DNA of 64,000 bases from Anaeromyxobacter dehalogenans 2CP-C (GCF_000013385.1 NC_007760.1:558001-622000); one strand, 5' to 3'; shown: positions 8,628-17,492, counted from the first letter of the stretch. Notes: generated from the letters alone by a model not told the origin. Numbers and translations: made by a program.

Positions 8628-9875
8628 TCAGTGGCCGGAAGCGGCCCGGACCTCGCCGCGGCCGATCGTTGACTTCTTCCCCTGGTCTACGACGACGACG
8701 GGGAACAGACGGGAGATGAAGACGAAGATGGCCATGCCGACCGCGGCCATGCCGACGGTGACGATGGTCTCGCCGACGGACGGGAAGTAGTCCCACCCCG
8801 CGGCGATGGACTTGCCGTCGGCGGTCCAGCCGGCCGGGCGGTACATGGTCATGTACGTGTCGGCGCGGTAGACGGCGCCGGCGAGGATGGCCAGCAGCGC
8901 GGCGCCGAACAGCTTGCCGCGGTTCCGCTGGACGCCCGGCATGACGAACATGACGGCCGGCGCGATGAACAGCGCCATCTCCACCACGAACAGGAAGGTG
9001 GCGAAGTCGGCGCCGAGGAACCTGAGCTTGCCGTGCAGCACGATGTCGCCGAGGCGGAGCACCACGTACAGCAGCAGGAAGCCCGCGTTCACCTTCGACA
9101 TGCTGGCGAACAGCGCCTGGTCCTGCTTCGCGTTCCAGTTCAGCCGCAGGATGTTCACCAGCACCACCACCGCGCCGTAGCCCATCGACAGGCAGGAGAC
9201 GAGGAACAGGGTGGGGAGCAGCGCGGTGTGCCAGAGCGGGTGGAGCTTCGGGCCGGCGATGAGGTACAGGCCGCCCAGCGAGCTCTGGTGCATGGTGGGG
9301 AGCAGGATGGCGAGCGCGATGATGTACGGCATCGCCTTCGCCATGCGCGCGCCCCAGCGCTTGCCGATCGCGGACCAGCGCGGCGACTTGCTCTGGGCGG
9401 CGCCGTCGAAGATCGCCGGCAGCACCTCGATCCAGAGGACCATCACGTACATCATCACGCAGACCGCGACCTCGAGGAGCGCGGAGCTGAGGTTCCACCA
9501 CGGCACGATGGGCAGCGTCACGGCGTTCCAGTAGCGGCCCAGCGCGATCATGATCGAGCTGCCGCCCAGCGTGTACGCGATGGCGCCGAGCAGCACCGCC
9601 GGCCGCACCAGGCCGTGGTACTGGCCCTTGTTGAGCAGGTAGCACAGGAGCCCGACGCCGTAGGCGCCGGCGCCGATGCCGGTGAAGACGACGACGTTGA
9701 TCGGCTCCCAGATGCCCCAGGTGAAGCCGTCGGTCATGTTCGAGACCGAGCCGATGCCGGTGACGAAGCGGTACGCCATCACCAGGGCGGAGACGCCGAA
9801 GACGGCGAGCAGGATCTTCATGAGGGGGTCGAGCATCTTCCCCCCGATGGCCTGCGGGTGGTCGTGGCCGCTCAT
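8628..9875 (-). CDS. hybB: HybB/NrfD-family hydrogenase membrane subunit
   Basis: 415 aa, about ten predicted hydrophobic segments. NrfD-family proteins bind quinone and couple it to the periplasmic electron-transfer subunit without haem. Recognisable features are an N-terminal charged segment, the GIWEPINVVVFTGIGAGAYG motif region and multiple long TM helices. The ATG overlaps the hybA stop by four bases (ATGA), and the large subunit starts 11 bp downstream, so this is a tight structural operon. The subunit should pass electrons from the HybA ferredoxin into the quinone pool, or accept them for reverse electron flow. Confidence 0.93.
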   Translation of the reverse strand: MSGHDHPQAIGGKMLDPLMKILLAVFGVSALVMAYRFVTGIGSVSNMTDGFTWGIWEPINVVVFTGIGAGAYGVGLLCYLLNKGQYHGLVRPAVLLGAIAYTLGGSSIMIALGRYWNAVTLPIVPWWNLSSALLEVAVCVMMYVMVLWIEVLPAIFDGAAQSKSPRWSAIGKRWGARMAKAMPYIIALAILLPTMHQSSLGGLYLIAGPKLHPLWHTALLPTLFLVSCLSMGYGAVVVLVNILRLNWNAKQDQALFASMSKVNAGFLLLYVVLRLGDIVLHGKLRFLGADFATFLFVVEMALFIAPAVMFVMPGVQRNRGKLFGAALLAILAGAVYRADTYMTMYRPAGWTADGKSIAAGWDYFPSVGETIVTVGMAAVGMAIFVFISRLFPVVVVDQGKKSTIGRGEVRAASGH

Positions 9876-10825
9876 CGCTTGCCCTCCTCGCCGTGCTCGG
9901 CGGCCTCTTCCTTCTTCTTGTTGCGGTTGATGACGAAGGCCATCGCCGCGTACAGCGCGATCGGCGTCACGCCGTACAGGTACGGTGCGTGCGAGACGCT
10001 CTCCGAGAACTCCGCCTGCGAGCGCTCGGGCAGGTCGGGCAGGCCGAGGTCGTGGAACTGGACGCCCGCGGCGGCGAGGTACAGCACCTGCGTGCCGCCG
10101 CCGTCGTGCTCGCCGTAGACGTGCGGGTTGTAGCGCTGCGGGTCGGCGGCGACGCGCCGCTTCGCCTCCGCGAGCAGGTCCTTGCGGTAGCCGAAGACGA
10201 CCGCCTCGCGCGGGCAGACCTCGCAGCAGGCGGGGTTCGCGACCGCGAGCGGGCCGGACTTCTGCTCGTCGCGGCGGTGCCGGCAGAGCTCGCACTTCAC
10301 GATGGCCGGGAACGCCTCGAACCACTCGAACTTCGGGACGTTGAAGGCGCAGCCGATCTGGCAGTAGCGGCAGCCGACGCAGGTCCACTTGTCCCAGAGG
10401 ACGATGCCGGTGCCCTTCTTCTCGCCCTTGAAGTCGCGCTTCCCCTCGCCCTCCTTGTGCAGCGCGCCCAGCATGCAGACGGACACGCAGGAGGGATCCA
10501 CGCAGTGCATGCACTGCTGCTTCATGTAGTGCTGCGTGTCGCCGGCGGGGAACGCCTTGATGACGTTCTTGGTGGTGCTGTTCAGGTCGTTCGGCGCGTC
10601 GTAGACGCCGCCGTTCGCCTCCACCTTGTCCTCGGGGAGCTTGTTCGCCACCTTGCAGGCGCTCTGGCAGGCGCGGCAGCCCACGCAGAGCGTCGAGTCG
10701 AACAGCATCCCCACCGCGTCGGGGAGCGGCTCGATCTCGTGCCGGGCCTCCGCCGTGGCCGGGATGGCGACGGCGGCTCCCGCGGCGACCGCTCCCTTGA
10801 GCAGGTCTCGTCGAGAGATGGTCAT
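9872..10825 (-). CDS. hybA: HybA-like periplasmic four-cluster ferredoxin subunit
   Basis: 317 aa. It transfers electrons between the small subunit and HybB. The Tat signal SRRDLLK is at residues 4-10 with a hydrophobic stretch ending in ATAEA. Four Cys groups follow (CVGCRACQSAC, CMHCVDPSCVSVC, CVGCRYCQIGC and a CELC...CCEVCP pair), consistent with four [4Fe-4S] clusters. A C-terminal hydrophobic helix (about 281-298) followed by NRNKKK anchors it in the membrane, as in HybA. It starts 5 bp after the small-subunit gene. Confidence 0.94.
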   Translation of the reverse strand: MTISRRDLLKGAVAAGAAVAIPATAEARHEIEPLPDAVGMLFDSTLCVGCRACQSACKVANKLPEDKVEANGGVYDAPNDLNSTTKNVIKAFPAGDTQHYMKQQCMHCVDPSCVSVCMLGALHKEGEGKRDFKGEKKGTGIVLWDKWTCVGCRYCQIGCAFNVPKFEWFEAFPAIVKCELCRHRRDEQKSGPLAVANPACCEVCPREAVVFGYRKDLLAEAKRRVAADPQRYNPHVYGEHDGGGTQVLYLAAAGVQFHDLGLPDLPERSQAEFSESVSHAPYLYGVTPIALYAAMAFVINRNKKKEEAAEHGEEGKR

Positions 10826-10830
10826 CGGGG

Positions 10831-11955
10831 CTACTCCTTCCCGTCTGCGTCGTCGGCGGCCGCCATCTTCCGGGAGGCCACCACACCCGCGCCGACCAGG
10901 GCGCCGATCACCGCGCCGCCCAGACCGACCGCGACCGGGCTGCCGCCCACCACGCCGTGCTCGGGGTGGATGGCCGGGTAGGCCATCGGGGCGGTGGGGT
11001 GCTCGATGGGCAGGTTCTGGTTGATGGGCACGTTGAAGACGATGCCCTGCTCGGTGCAGCCGACGCACGGGTGGCCGATGCCGATGGGCCACGCGCCCGG
11101 CACCTCGCAGAACGAGAGGAGCGAGCAGTTGGCGTGCGTCTGCGGCCCCTTGCAGCCGATCTTGTAGAGGCACCAGCCGTTGCGGTGGCCCTCGTCGCCA
11201 TAGGCCTGCGCGAAGCGGCCGGCGTCGAAGTGCGGGCGCCGCGGGCAGTCCTCGTGGATGACGCGGCCGTAGGCGAACGCGGGGCGGCCCTTCTCGTCCA
11301 GCTTGGGCAGCGTCCCGAACGTCGCGAACTGCAGCACGGTGCCGAGGAGGTTGTACGGGTTCGCCGGGCAGCCGGGGAGCGTCACCACCGGCTTCTTGAT
11401 CCCCTTCTCCCTCAGGATCTCCGGCGCGCCCACCGCCTGCGTCGGGTTCGGCGCCGCCGACGGCACGCCGCCCCAGCTCGAGCAGGAGCCGATGCAGATC
11501 ACCGCCGCCGCCTTCTCGGCGCACTCGACCAGGGAGTCCACCGCGGTCTTGCCGCCGACCATGCAGTAGATGCCGTCGTCCTTCTTCGGGATGGCGCCCT
11601 CGACCACGAGCACGTAGCCGCCCGCCTTCTTCGCGGACTCGAGCGCCTCCTCGATCTGCTTGCCCGCCGCGGCGAACAAGGTCTCGTGGTAGTCCACCGA
11701 GACGAGGTCGAGGATCAGCGCGCCCACGTCCGGGTGGCTCGTCCGCAGGAGCGACTCGGTGCAGCCGGTGCACTCCTGGAAGTGGAGCCAGACGACCGAC
11801 GGCTTCTTCTTGCCGACGTTCTCCGCCATCTTCTCGCCGGCCCAAGCGGGCAGGCCGACCGCGGCGGCAGCGACGCTGCACACCTTGATGAAGTCACGGC
11901 GAGAGACGCCCTTGGTCTCCGGGCCGCTGATCATCTGGGAGCCGATATTGTCCAT
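10831..11955 (-). CDS. hybO: [NiFe]-hydrogenase small subunit, Tat-exported
   Basis: 374 aa. This iron-sulfur subunit carries electrons away from the NiFe site. The Tat motif SRRDFIK is at 18-24, with an AWA-type cleavage region near 37-40. The proximal cluster motif CTGC is at C62/C65, followed by TES with no extra Cys next to it. The supernumerary cysteines of oxygen-tolerant membrane-bound enzymes are therefore not evident there. Other cluster motifs are GSCSSWGG, GCPANPYN, CKGPQTHANC and GHPCVGC. A C-terminal TM helix (about 338-360) anchors it. It is the first gene of the operon and has a GGAGG Shine-Dalgarno. Confidence 0.96.
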   Translation of the reverse strand: MDNIGSQMISGPETKGVSRRDFIKVCSVAAAAVGLPAWAGEKMAENVGKKKPSVVWLHFQECTGCTESLLRTSHPDVGALILDLVSVDYHETLFAAAGKQIEEALESAKKAGGYVLVVEGAIPKKDDGIYCMVGGKTAVDSLVECAEKAAAVICIGSCSSWGGVPSAAPNPTQAVGAPEILREKGIKKPVVTLPGCPANPYNLLGTVLQFATFGTLPKLDEKGRPAFAYGRVIHEDCPRRPHFDAGRFAQAYGDEGHRNGWCLYKIGCKGPQTHANCSLLSFCEVPGAWPIGIGHPCVGCTEQGIVFNVPINQNLPIEHPTAPMAYPAIHPEHGVVGGSPVAVGLGGAVIGALVGAGVVASRKMAAADDADGKE

Positions 11956-12118
11956 TCCGTCCTCCGGGTGCGCGCGAGACTATCGCCCCGGATTGGAATT
12001 GCAACGCGGCAAAATTGCGGAAGGAAACGGGATTCCCGGCGGCGCACGATTTGCGGAGAGGTCGATGGGACGATCCACCGCAGGCGCGCCGGCGCGCACC
12101 GAGCGGACGCGTCCAGAA

Positions 12119-12132
12119 TTGACGGCCATCAA
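12119..12132. promoter_or_regulatory. candidate FNR/CRP-family box
   Basis: TTGAC-GGCC-ATCAA matches the FNR consensus TTGAT-N4-ATCAA at 9 of 10 positions. Its centre is about 170 bp upstream of the small-subunit start codon. An oxygen- or redox-sensing CRP-family activator would make physiological sense for this hydrogenase. I could not place a clear -10 element at a class I or II distance, so the site is only a candidate. Confidence 0.35.
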
Positions 12133-12244
12133 CGCCGACCCGGACAGAACCGCGCGGAGACCCCGAAAAATGGCATTTCTGGACTCCGCGACGCAACATT
12201 GACCAGTCCGGTCGGATACAAAATTTGCGCGCGCTCCGGGATCG

Positions 12245-12284
12245 AAAAAAATCCGGCCTCGCCCCCGCGGTCGAGCGGATCCGG
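12245..12284 (-). terminator. candidate intrinsic terminator of marR
   Basis: On the minus strand an imperfect stem (CCGG and CTCG arms at 12253-12261 pairing with 12272-12284) is followed by seven consecutive T residues (A-run 12245-12251 on the plus strand). It lies about 130-170 nt beyond the marR stop and upstream of the hydrogenase operon. It would insulate the hydrogenase from marR transcription. The stem has an internal bulge. Confidence 0.45.
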
Positions 12285-12416
12285 GGCGCAGGACCGGATC
12301 GTCACGCACCGAGAGTGCGGGACCGTCGGGGGAGACCGGAAGGCGTGAATTGACCATCGGTGAGCGCAGAACGCGGCAATCCCGCGGCGCGGGAAAGGCC
12401 GGGGCGTCGCGCGCGC

Positions 12417-12905
12417 TCAGCCCGCGCGCGCGGCGCGGCCGGTCCGCCGCCCGGCGCCGGCGTCCGCGGGCGCCACGCCCAGCGCGGCCAGGTTCTCGAT
12501 GAGCCTGCGCAGCCCCGAGCGCAGCGCCTCCACCTCGGCCGGCTCCATGCCGCGGAGCGACTCGGCGTGGTAGCGCGCGGCGTCCTCGGCGACCCGGCGG
12601 GCCAGCGGCTCGCCCTTCGCGCTCAGGAACAGCCGTGCGCGGCGGCGGTCCTCGCGATCCGGGCGCGCCTCCACCAGCTTGCGCTTCACCAGCTCGCTCA
12701 CCAGGCGCGAGCCGGCCGGCGGGTCGAGCAGCATCGCCGACGCGAGCGCTCCCGGCGCCAGGCCGGGCTCGTGCAGCAGCCAGTACAGCGCCCAGTACTG
12801 CTGCACGGTCAGCCGCAGCCGGCTCGCGCGCGGGCCGACCACCTCGCGGATGCCTTGCCGCGCCGCGAGGACGAGCAGGCCGATGCTGGGGTCGGGGAGC
12901 GGCAC
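12417..12905 (-). CDS. MarR-family transcriptional regulator
   Basis: 162 aa. The middle part reads as a MarR winged helix: LTVQQYWALYWLLHE, then ALASAMLLDPPAGSRLVSELVKRKLVEARPDREDRRRA, with the conserved DxRxxR-type wing. The GTG start at 12905 gives the usual MarR length. The first in-frame ATG lies inside the helix-turn-helix and would destroy it. The C-terminal 20 residues are Ala/Gly/Arg-rich. The gene is divergent from the M49-like peptidase gene 130 bp away, so that gene is a plausible target. The ligand is unknown. Confidence 0.85.
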   Translation of the reverse strand: MPLPDPSIGLLVLAARQGIREVVGPRASRLRLTVQQYWALYWLLHEPGLAPGALASAMLLDPPAGSRLVSELVKRKLVEARPDREDRRRARLFLSAKGEPLARRVAEDAARYHAESLRGMEPAEVEALRSGLRRLIENLAALGVAPADAGAGRRTGRAARAG

Positions 12906-13035
12906 GCCGCCAGTAGAGTCCGGCCGCCGAGGGCGGGTCAAGGCGAGCGGTCCGCACCTCGCCGGGGCGGCCGCCCGCCTGCCCGCCCCCCGGCGCGGCG
13001 CCGGTGTAGAACTGGGGCCTCCTGGAGGACATCGC

Positions 13036-14733
13036 ATGAACGCCTCGTGCTTCCCGTACGCCTCGCTGCTCGCCTCGATCGCCGTCCTCACCGCCGCCGC
13101 GCCGGGTCCAGCGCGCGCCGCCGAGGCGGCGCCCCCGGGCGTCGCCTCGCTCCGCCGCGCCGAGGCCCGCTTCGCGCCGGTGGACCTGAAGGTGGATCTC
13201 TCGAAGCTGCCCGCGTCGGAGCGCACGGCGCTCGCCCGCCTGGTCGAGGCCGGCCGGATCATGGACGCGCTGTTCCTGCGGCAGGTGTGGGCCGGCAACG
13301 AGGCGCTGCTGCTCCGGCTGGTCGAGGATCGCAGCCCGCTCGGCGAGGCGCGGCTCCGCCTGTTCCTGCGCAACAAGGGCCCGTGGGACCGGCTCGAGGA
13401 GGATCGCGCCTTCCTGCCGGGGATCCCGGAGAAGCCGCAGCAGGCGAGCTTCTACCCGGCGGGCGCCACGAAGGACGAGGTGGAGCGGTGGGCGGCCGGG
13501 CTCGCGCCCGAGGAGAAGGACCGGGCCATGGGCTTCTTCACCACCGTCCGCCGCGACGCGGCCGGCAAGCTCGTGGCGGTGCCGTACAGCCTCGAGTACC
13601 AGGGCGAGCTGGCGCGCGCGGCGGCGCTGCTGCGCGAGGCGGCCGCGGCGACCCAGGACGCGGGGCTGCGGACGTTCCTCGAGGCGCGCGCGGCGGCGTT
13701 CGTCGGCAACGCCTACCGCGACTCCGACGTGGCCTGGATGCGCCTCGACTCGGCGGTGGAGCCGACCATCGGGCCCTACGAGGTCTACGAGGACGGCTGG
13801 TTCAACGCCAAGGCGGCGTTCGAGGCGTTCATCGGCGTGCGGGACGACGCCGAGACCGCGAAGGTGGCCCGCTTCGCCGCCGAGCTGCAGGGCATCGAGG
13901 ACGCGCTGCCCATCGACGCGGCCTTCAAGAACCCGAAGATCGGCGCGCTCGCGCCCATCCGCGTGATCAACGAGGTCTACGCAGGCGGCGACGCCGCCAA
14001 GGGCGTGCAGACCGCGGCCTACAACCTCCCGAACGACGAGTGGGTCACGAGGACCATGGGGTCGAAGCGGGTGATGCTGAAGAACGTGCAGGAGGCGAAG
14101 TTCCAGAAGGTGCTGCAGCCGGTGGCGCGCCGCCTGCTCTCGCCGGCGGACCGGGCCCACGTCGCGTTCGACCCGTTCTTCACGCACATCCTCATGCACG
14201 AGCTGGTGCACGGGCTCGGCCCGCACCACGCCACCGTGAACGGCCAGGAGGTCACGGTGCGCGCCGCGCTGGCGGAGACCTACAGCGCGCTCGAGGAGGC
14301 GAAGGCCGACGTGGCGGGGCTGTTCGCGCTGGAGAAGCTGCTCGACGACGGCAAGCTCGACCGGCGGATGCGCGACACGCTCTACCCCACCTTCCTCTGC
14401 GGCGCGTTCCGCTCGATCCGCTTCGGGCTGAACGAGGCCCACGGCAAGGGCATGGCCATCCAGATCAACTGGCTGCTCGACCACGGGGCGATCGTGGCGC
14501 GCAAGGACGGGACGTTCGCGGTGGACGGCGCGAAGATGCGCGACGCCGTCGCCGGGCTCACCCGCGAGATCATGACCATCCAGGCGAAGGGCGACCGCGC
14601 CGCCGCGAAGGCCATGCTGGAGAAGCTGGGCGTGGTCCGGCCCGAGGTGGCCCGCGCGCTCGCGCGGATCGAGGACCTGCCGGTGGACATCGCGCCCCGG
14701 TTCGTCACCGCCGACGCGCTCACCGCGCGGTAG
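13036..14733 (+). CDS. secreted M49-like (dipeptidyl-peptidase III family) metallohydrolase
   Basis: 565 aa. The N-terminus is a signal peptide ending near AARAAEA (about residue 30). The zinc motif is HELVHGLGPHH at H388-E389...H392. A second motif EEAKAD (E420-D425) lies 32 residues later and resembles the EExxAD element supplying the third ligand in M49 enzymes. Classical DPP III has a six-residue HExxGH; here the motif is the five-residue HExxH, as in the DPP3-like part of plant Nudix-3-type proteins. A role in peptide cleavage in the periplasm or outside the cell is inferred. A GGAGGA Shine-Dalgarno precedes the ATG. The divergent marR gene may control it. Confidence 0.8.
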   Translation: MNASCFPYASLLASIAVLTAAAPGPARAAEAAPPGVASLRRAEARFAPVDLKVDLSKLPASERTALARLVEAGRIMDALFLRQVWAGNEALLLRLVEDRSPLGEARLRLFLRNKGPWDRLEEDRAFLPGIPEKPQQASFYPAGATKDEVERWAAGLAPEEKDRAMGFFTTVRRDAAGKLVAVPYSLEYQGELARAAALLREAAAATQDAGLRTFLEARAAAFVGNAYRDSDVAWMRLDSAVEPTIGPYEVYEDGWFNAKAAFEAFIGVRDDAETAKVARFAAELQGIEDALPIDAAFKNPKIGALAPIRVINEVYAGGDAAKGVQTAAYNLPNDEWVTRTMGSKRVMLKNVQEAKFQKVLQPVARRLLSPADRAHVAFDPFFTHILMHELVHGLGPHHATVNGQEVTVRAALAETYSALEEAKADVAGLFALEKLLDDGKLDRRMRDTLYPTFLCGAFRSIRFGLNEAHGKGMAIQINWLLDHGAIVARKDGTFAVDGAKMRDAVAGLTREIMTIQAKGDRAAAKAMLEKLGVVRPEVARALARIEDLPVDIAPRFVTADALTAR

Positions 14734-14740
14734 GCCGGGA

Positions 14741-14776
14741 CGGGCCGCTCCCGCCCCGGAGGGCGAGAGCGGCCCG
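14741..14776. terminator. bidirectional terminator hairpin between convergent genes
   Basis: Perfect 10-bp arms (14741-14750 and 14767-14776) enclose a further 5-bp stem (14752-14756 with 14761-14765) with a 4-nt loop. It fills the 54-bp gap between the M49-like gene and the oppositely oriented TonB receptor gene. No T-run is seen on either side. Confidence 0.6.
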
Positions 14777-14787
14777 GTGGCGCCGGC

Positions 14788-16896
14788 CTAGAACGCGTAC
14801 TGGACGTTGGCGTACAGCGTCCGCCCCGGCTCCGGCACCTTCACGCCGGCCGCGAACGGATCCCGCAGGTAGGACAGGTGCTCGGCATAGGTCTTGTCGA
14901 GCAGGTTGCGCACGCCCACGAACGCCTTCAGGCCGCGCCACTCGGCGCCCGCGCGCAGGTTCGTGATGAACCACGCGGCGGTGGGCCGCTCGCCGAGCGC
15001 CGGGTCCACCCGGTCCTGCCGCGCCGCCCACTGCTCCTCCGCCTCGGCGAAGAAGCGGCCGTCGTCCCACCGCAGCGACGCGCTCGCGCGCAGCGGCGGG
15101 ATCTCGGCGAGCGGCGTCCCGGCGGTCTCGTTGCGGGCCCACACGTACGCGACCGCCGCGCCGGCGTAGAGCCGCAGCGGCAGCGCCAGCCGCGCCGAGG
15201 CCTCGCCGCCCACCCGGCGCGCGCTGACGCCGGCGTAGGTCTTGGCGGTCGCGCCGCCCGGCAGCGCCAGCGGCACCAGCGTGATCTCGTCGGCGAGCCA
15301 GGCGTGGAACACCTGCGCCTTCGCGAGCAGCCGGTCGGCGGTGAAGCGCAGCCCCGCGTCCAGCTCGTCGCTGCGCGTCGGGCGGAGCGACGGATCGCCC
15401 ACCCAGGCCGGCTTCCCCATCAGCCCCGCCAGCGCCATGTAGCGCTCCTGCGGGTCCGGCAGGCGCGTGCCGTGGCCGTACCCCGCGAACAGGGTCAGGC
15501 CGCGCGCCGCCTCCCAGTCGAGCTGGACGTTGCCGGCGAGGAGCAGGTCGGTGCGGGAGCGCTCCGGCGACGAGCCCGGCCGCCAGGTGGCGTAGAAGTC
15601 TCGCCGGTCCACGCCGGCGTACGACTCGGCCACGTCGAGGCGCGCGCCGGCGGTGGCGCGCAGCGACGGCGCGAGCGCGCGGCGCAGCTCGGCGTAGACG
15701 CCGCCGGTGGTCTGGGTGACGTCGGGGATCGACGCCTCCCCGACGTACGGCTGGCCGGGCATGGCGCGCCGCACGCGGATGGTCTCGTTGTCCCAGTTGC
15801 GGACGACGAGGTCGGCCCCGAGCCTCGCGTCGAGGGCCGCGTCACCGCCGCCGAGGCTCGCCTCCAGCTTCGCGCCGAGCGTGCGGGTGCGCGCCTCGGT
15901 GCGCATCGACCAGGCCTCGGCCAGCCCGCCGGCGCAGGCGGCTGGGTCCGCCGCGGAGCTGCAGCGGTCGCGGTCGTCCATGTCGTGCGCGACCCGCGTC
16001 CAGTAGAGCTGCGCCCGCGCCGAGGCGAGCGGCCCGATCGCGCCGGCGCGCCAGGTCGCGTTCACCCGGTCGGTGTCGTCCCGGATGCCGTCCATGAGCA
16101 GGTACGGGTACAGGACGTCGTCCGCCTCCTGGCGCGTGTAGGCGAGCTCGAGCTGCTGCCCCTCCGCCGGCACCAGACCCACCTTGGCCCAGCCGCTCCG
16201 GACGTCGTACGCGGTCTGGTGGTCCGAGGTGTCCCGGTAGCGGCCGGTGCTGGTCGCCGGGATGATCTCGGTGATGTTCCGCCCGTCGCCGGCCAGGTAG
16301 GGGTCGCTCCGCTTGAACGCGCCGCCCAGCAGCAGCGAGGCGCGCCCGCCGCCGTAGGACGCGACGGCGCTGCTCTCCGCGGCGCCGAACGAGCCCGCGC
16401 CCACGTTCACCTCCGCGCCCGGCCCCGGGCGCGCGCCGCGGGTGCGCACGTCCACCACGCCGCCGAGCCCGCCCGGCTGGCTCACGTCGAACGGCCCGCG
16501 CCGCACCTCCACGCCGTCCACCTCGGCCCAGTCGAGGTGGAACGCGGGCGGGTCCATGCGCGACGGGCAGGCGCCGTGCGTGCGCGTGCCGTCCACCAGC
16601 ACGTTCACGTCGTCGCGCTTCAGGCCGCGCAGCACCACGTCGCTCGCGATGCCGGCCTTGCGCACCTTGCCGACGCCGAGCGCCTGCTCCAGCGCCTCGC
16701 CCAGGTCCCGGGCCGGCGTCTCGCGCACCTCGCGTACCTCCAGCCCGTCGGCGCGCGGCTCGCGCCGCGACTTGACCACGATCTCCTCCAGCAGCACCTC
16801 GGTGCGCGGCTCCGCCGCGGGCTCCTCCGCCGCGCCGGGCGCGGGCAGGAGCGTCAGCGCGGCCACGAGCCGCGCGAGCTTCCAGTTCAGGGACAT
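14788..16896 (-). CDS. TonB-dependent outer-membrane receptor, OprC-like
   Basis: 702 aa. It has a signal peptide (to about AAEEP), a TonB box-like segment (VLLEEIVVKS), a plug domain and a 22-strand-type barrel ending in ...YANVQYAF with terminal Phe. The plug contains HGACPSRMDPPAFHLDWAEV. This Cys-containing (C)P.RMDPP loop is typical of OprC-type copper receptors, so copper is the likely substrate; that is inference. The ATG giving MSLNWK was chosen because it has a well-spaced GGAGG, unlike an in-frame GTG five codons upstream. The preceding gene encodes a Cys/His-rich secreted protein, supporting a metal role. Confidence 0.85.
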   Translation of the reverse strand: MSLNWKLARLVAALTLLPAPGAAEEPAAEPRTEVLLEEIVVKSRREPRADGLEVREVRETPARDLGEALEQALGVGKVRKAGIASDVVLRGLKRDDVNVLVDGTRTHGACPSRMDPPAFHLDWAEVDGVEVRRGPFDVSQPGGLGGVVDVRTRGARPGPGAEVNVGAGSFGAAESSAVASYGGGRASLLLGGAFKRSDPYLAGDGRNITEIIPATSTGRYRDTSDHQTAYDVRSGWAKVGLVPAEGQQLELAYTRQEADDVLYPYLLMDGIRDDTDRVNATWRAGAIGPLASARAQLYWTRVAHDMDDRDRCSSAADPAACAGGLAEAWSMRTEARTRTLGAKLEASLGGGDAALDARLGADLVVRNWDNETIRVRRAMPGQPYVGEASIPDVTQTTGGVYAELRRALAPSLRATAGARLDVAESYAGVDRRDFYATWRPGSSPERSRTDLLLAGNVQLDWEAARGLTLFAGYGHGTRLPDPQERYMALAGLMGKPAWVGDPSLRPTRSDELDAGLRFTADRLLAKAQVFHAWLADEITLVPLALPGGATAKTYAGVSARRVGGEASARLALPLRLYAGAAVAYVWARNETAGTPLAEIPPLRASASLRWDDGRFFAEAEEQWAARQDRVDPALGERPTAAWFITNLRAGAEWRGLKAFVGVRNLLDKTYAEHLSYLRDPFAAGVKVPEPGRTLYANVQYAF

Positions 16897-17000
16897 CGGT
16901 CCTCCGGACACACGGGTACACGTCCGCCGCGCGCACGCCGGCTCGCGCCGGCGGCCGCGGCCGCAGGTTCACGGTTCGTGATGGTGCGGGGCGCGCCCGG

Positions 17001-17492
17001 TCAGAGGGCGCGCGCGGCGGGCGGCCTCGGCGGCGGGACGGCGGGGCGGGGCGCCCGCTCCGGCGCCACGGCGGCCGGGGTCGGGCAGGGGGTGCGCCAC
17101 TCCGCCAGCGCGAGCGCCGGCCGGGCGGGCACCGAGAACGGATCGAGGGCGCCGGGGGCGGCCAGCCCGCCCTCCGGATCGCCGCAGGTCGGCAGGAGCC
17201 CCGGCAGCGCCGCGCGCCGCGCCCGCTCCTCCTCCTGCGCCGCCGCGCGGCGGGCCGCGTCGCGGTGGCAGGGGGGCAGGTCCTCGGGCCGCGCCGCCTT
17301 CCGCGCGCGCCGCGCCTGGGCGTTGCAGATCGCGCAGGCGCACAGGTGATCCTCGCCGTGGGCGCGGCACGAGCACCGGTGCGGCCCGGAGACCGGCCGG
17401 GCCGGCAGCAGGCGCACGCCGCCCGACAGCGCCAGCGCGAGGAGCGCGGCGGCGACGCGGGCGGCGGGGCGGCCGGCGGCGGCGGCGAGCAT
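17001..17492 (-). CDS. small secreted Cys/His-rich protein, candidate metal binder
   Basis: 163 aa, not recognised as a known family. An N-terminal hydrophobic signal (about 12-27) is followed by a compact cluster of Cys and His: His38, Cys40, Cys42, His45, His49, Cys51, Cys53 and Cys56, then a second PPCHRD (Cys75, His76). The middle is Arg/Ala-rich and charged (about 60-95), and the C-terminal third is Pro/Ala-rich. It lies about 100 bp upstream of the OprC-like receptor on the same strand and is probably co-transcribed. A periplasmic or secreted copper-binding partner of the receptor is a reasonable guess, without direct evidence. Confidence 0.7.
   Translation of the reverse strand: MLAAAAGRPAARVAAALLALALSGGVRLLPARPVSGPHRCSCRAHGEDHLCACAICNAQARRARKAARPEDLPPCHRDAARRAAAQEEERARRAALPGLLPTCGDPEGGLAAPGALDPFSVPARPALALAEWRTPCPTPAAVAPERAPRPAVPPPRPPAARAL

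Larger units (their letters stand above)
11956..12416. other. hydrogenase upstream region without a gene
   Basis: This 461-bp stretch has no convincing gene and contains several A/T-rich patches that stand out in this genome. It should hold the promoter for the hydrogenase operon (minus strand) and the 3' end of the marR transcript. I did not find a -24/-12 promoter with correct spacing. A 101-codon minus frame (11894-12199) overlaps the small-subunit start, and I do not believe it. Confidence 0.6.

Noticed and set aside
3631-8790. Plus-strand open frame of about 1700 codons opposite hypC, hypF and the hydrogenase large subunit
   Set aside because: It is antisense to genes with clear motifs, is Arg/Val/His/Gly-rich and has no domain. 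It is a shadow of high third-position GC.
11894-12199. 101-codon minus frame across the hydrogenase upstream region
   Set aside because: It overlaps the start of the small subunit, has no motif and has poor composition.
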